Source of the DNA: Acidobacteriota bacterium
Lineage (GTDB): Bacteria; Acidobacteriota; Terriglobia; Terriglobales; Acidobacteriaceae
Assembly: GCA_021780095.1 (NCBI GenBank)
Contig: JAJXZK010000084.1
Coordinates: 1 to 24,243, forward strand
Direction: 5' to 3'
DNA length: 24,243 nucleotides
The notes under the pieces were generated by a model. It ran no database searches. It had not been told where the DNA came from and saw only the letters and a list, made by a program, of their open reading frames with translations. Below, in pieces: positions 22,981-24,243 of this stretch. How positions within the stretch are numbered: the first letter of the stretch is position 1; each line of letters opens with the position of its first letter. Position numbers and translations under genes: made by a program.

Positions 22981-24243
22981 GTGACGAACCTACTGTTCAT
23001 CCGTACGGCTGCCCGCTGCCTTGGTATCACTGCCACAGCGATGCTACTCGCCCTTCCCCTGCCTGCGTCGGGTTTTTCAGCCCAGAAGCCGGCCGCTCCC
23101 CTGGTCACGCTGCCCGGCAACGTTCGCCCCGATGTGAGAACGGCAACCGATGAAGGCGCGGTCGATGGCAGCATGGAACTGACCCACATGCTGCTGCAAC
23201 TGCAGCGCCCGGCGGTGCAGGAAGGGGCGCTGGAAGGAAGAATCGAATCGATGTACCAACCCAGCAGTCCGGATTTTCATCACTGGCTGACGGCCGAAGA
23301 ATTGGGGCGACAATATGGCCCCGAGTCGGCGGACATTCAGAGGATCTCCGATTGGCTGCAGAGTTACGGCCTGCAAGTCAACGGCGTTTCCAAAAGCGGG
23401 CTAGTCATCGATTTCTCCGGGACGGCCGCGCAGGTGACCTCCGCAATGCACGTTGCCTTACACAAGGTGGTTGTCAACGGCAAACACCATTTCTCGAATA
23501 TGCAGAATCCGCAGGTTCCCGCCGAGTTTGCCAACCTGATTGTCGGGGTGTCGTCGCTGAACAATTTTCGCCCCAGACCGGCGCACACGGCGATCAGTGC
23601 GGGACGGATTGATCCCATCTCGAGAGCGGTGGTGCCGCACGGAAGCCAGCCAACAACGGCCGCTGCCCCCTCTTCGGGCGCGACGCCGGGGTTCACCGTC
23701 AACTCCTCCTATCAGTTGGTTGTTCCGGACGATCTGCACACGATTTACAACTTCGAAAGTGCGTACAAGAAAGGAATTACCGGCACGAAGCAGAAAATCA
23801 TTGTGATCGAAGACACCGACGTGTACGCGACCAGCGACTGGCATACGTTTCGCAAGGTCTTCGGCCTGAGCAAGTACAAGAAGGGATCGTTTACACAGAT
23901 TCATCCCGGCGGATGCGCCGATCCCGGGGTGCTTGTTGGTAACGATGCCGAGGCGATTCTCGATGCCGAGTATGCCAGCGCCGCAGCGCCGAATGCTGCC
24001 ATCGTGCTGGCTTCCTGCGCGGACACGCAGACGACGTTCGGTGGTTTGTTGGCGCTACAGTCATTGATCGACGAAAGCGTTCCACCTGCAATTGTCAGCA
24101 TCAGCTACGGTGAGTGCGAGGCGGCGCTGGGTGCGGCAGGCAATGCGACCTATCGCTACGCCTATGAACAGGCCGCCGCGGAAGGGGTCTCGGTGTTTGT
24201 TTCCTCTGGCGATGAAGGGGCTGCCAGCTGCGACGCCAACCAG
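22981..24243 (+). CDS. S53 sedolisin/pro-kumamolisin family protease precursor (3' part outside window)
   Basis: The frame from GTG 22981 is open for 421 codons to the window edge. An in-frame stop at 22924 means GTG 22981 is the only likely start (GAGG 9 nt upstream). Residues 1-35 form a signal peptide (LGITATAMLLALPLPASGFSA). A pro-kumamolisin activation domain follows at about 45-200: SPDFHHWLTAEELGRQYGP, LQVNGVSKSGLVIDFSGTAAQV, and HHFSNMQNPQVPAEF. The catalytic domain begins near 245 and shows the E-x3-D pair Glu324 and Asp328 (NDAEAILDAEYA) and the oxyanion-hole Asp411 (VSSGDEGA). The catalytic SGTS serine would be off the window. Relatives are acid-active, calcium-binding secreted endopeptidases, common in Acidobacteriota. 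Confidence 0.93.
   Translation, partial: MTNLLFIRTAARCLGITATAMLLALPLPASGFSAQKPAAPLVTLPGNVRPDVRTATDEGAVDGSMELTHMLLQLQRPAVQEGALEGRIESMYQPSSPDFHHWLTAEELGRQYGPESADIQRISDWLQSYGLQVNGVSKSGLVIDFSGTAAQVTSAMHVALHKVVVNGKHHFSNMQNPQVPAEFANLIVGVSSLNNFRPRPAHTAISAGRIDPISRAVVPHGSQPTTAAAPSSGATPGFTVNSSYQLVVPDDLHTIYNFESAYKKGITGTKQKIIVIEDTDVYATSDWHTFRKVFGLSKYKKGSFTQIHPGGCADPGVLVGNDAEAILDAEYASAAAPNAAIVLASCADTQTTFGGLLALQSLIDESVPPAIVSISYGECEAALGAAGNATYRYAYEQAAAEGVSVFVSSGDEGAASCDANQ

Noticed and set aside
1..24243. tRNA genes, CRISPR arrays, insertion sequences or prophage
   Set aside because: No cloverleaf with a T-loop signature, no regularly spaced repeats, and no transposase, integrase or phage structural protein could be read in any frame.

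Overview
The window is GC-rich, gene-dense bacterial chromosome and most resembles Acidobacteriota (class Terriglobia or a close relative). The call rests on content, not on a database search. The window holds an Oar-like TonB-dependent receptor with an N-terminal carboxypeptidase-regulatory-like domain, a secreted S53 pro-kumamolisin protease, PepSY and Cys-rich secreted proteins, and ordinary housekeeping genes. No tRNA, rRNA, CRISPR array, insertion sequence or phage gene was found.

Layout. (1) 1-1238, minus: 5' part of a TonB-dependent receptor, cut by the window edge, then about 595 bp without a gene. (2) 1834-3843, plus: rlmH, a corrinoid adenosyltransferase gene and accD. (3) 3851-10045, minus: an APC permease, two tandem paralogous secreted proteins of unknown function (each with its own copy of the same leader element), a small membrane protein, a LarA-family nickel racemase homologue and a Tat-exported metallophosphoesterase. 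(4) 10153-12187, plus: a PepSY protein and a secreted protein joining an NTF2-like domain to six Cys-rich repeats. (5) 12313-18306, plus: folC, plsC, a class-I glutamine amidotransferase-like hydrolase, rsmG, two perfect parS sites, then parA and parB. (6) 18364-19662: an isoprenylcysteine-methyltransferase-like membrane protein (plus) facing an HU gene (minus). (7) 20093-22738, plus: gatC, gatA and pyrF. (8) 22981 to the end, plus: an S53 sedolisin precursor, cut by the window edge.

How the genes work together. rsmG-parA-parB with two parS palindromes is a chromosome-segregation locus. FolC, PyrF, AccD and PlsC serve one-carbon, pyrimidine and membrane-lipid synthesis. GatCA is part of the tRNA amidotransferase, but gatB is not in the window. 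accD and folC, often neighbours in bacteria, are here separated by about 8.5 kb of mostly opposite-strand, envelope-related genes, which looks like an accessory insertion.

The least explained items are the shared leader upstream of the two secreted paralogues, the NTF2-like/Cys-repeat protein, and a perfect AT-rich 11-bp inverted repeat inside folC. No complete new multi-gene system could be demonstrated from sequence alone.
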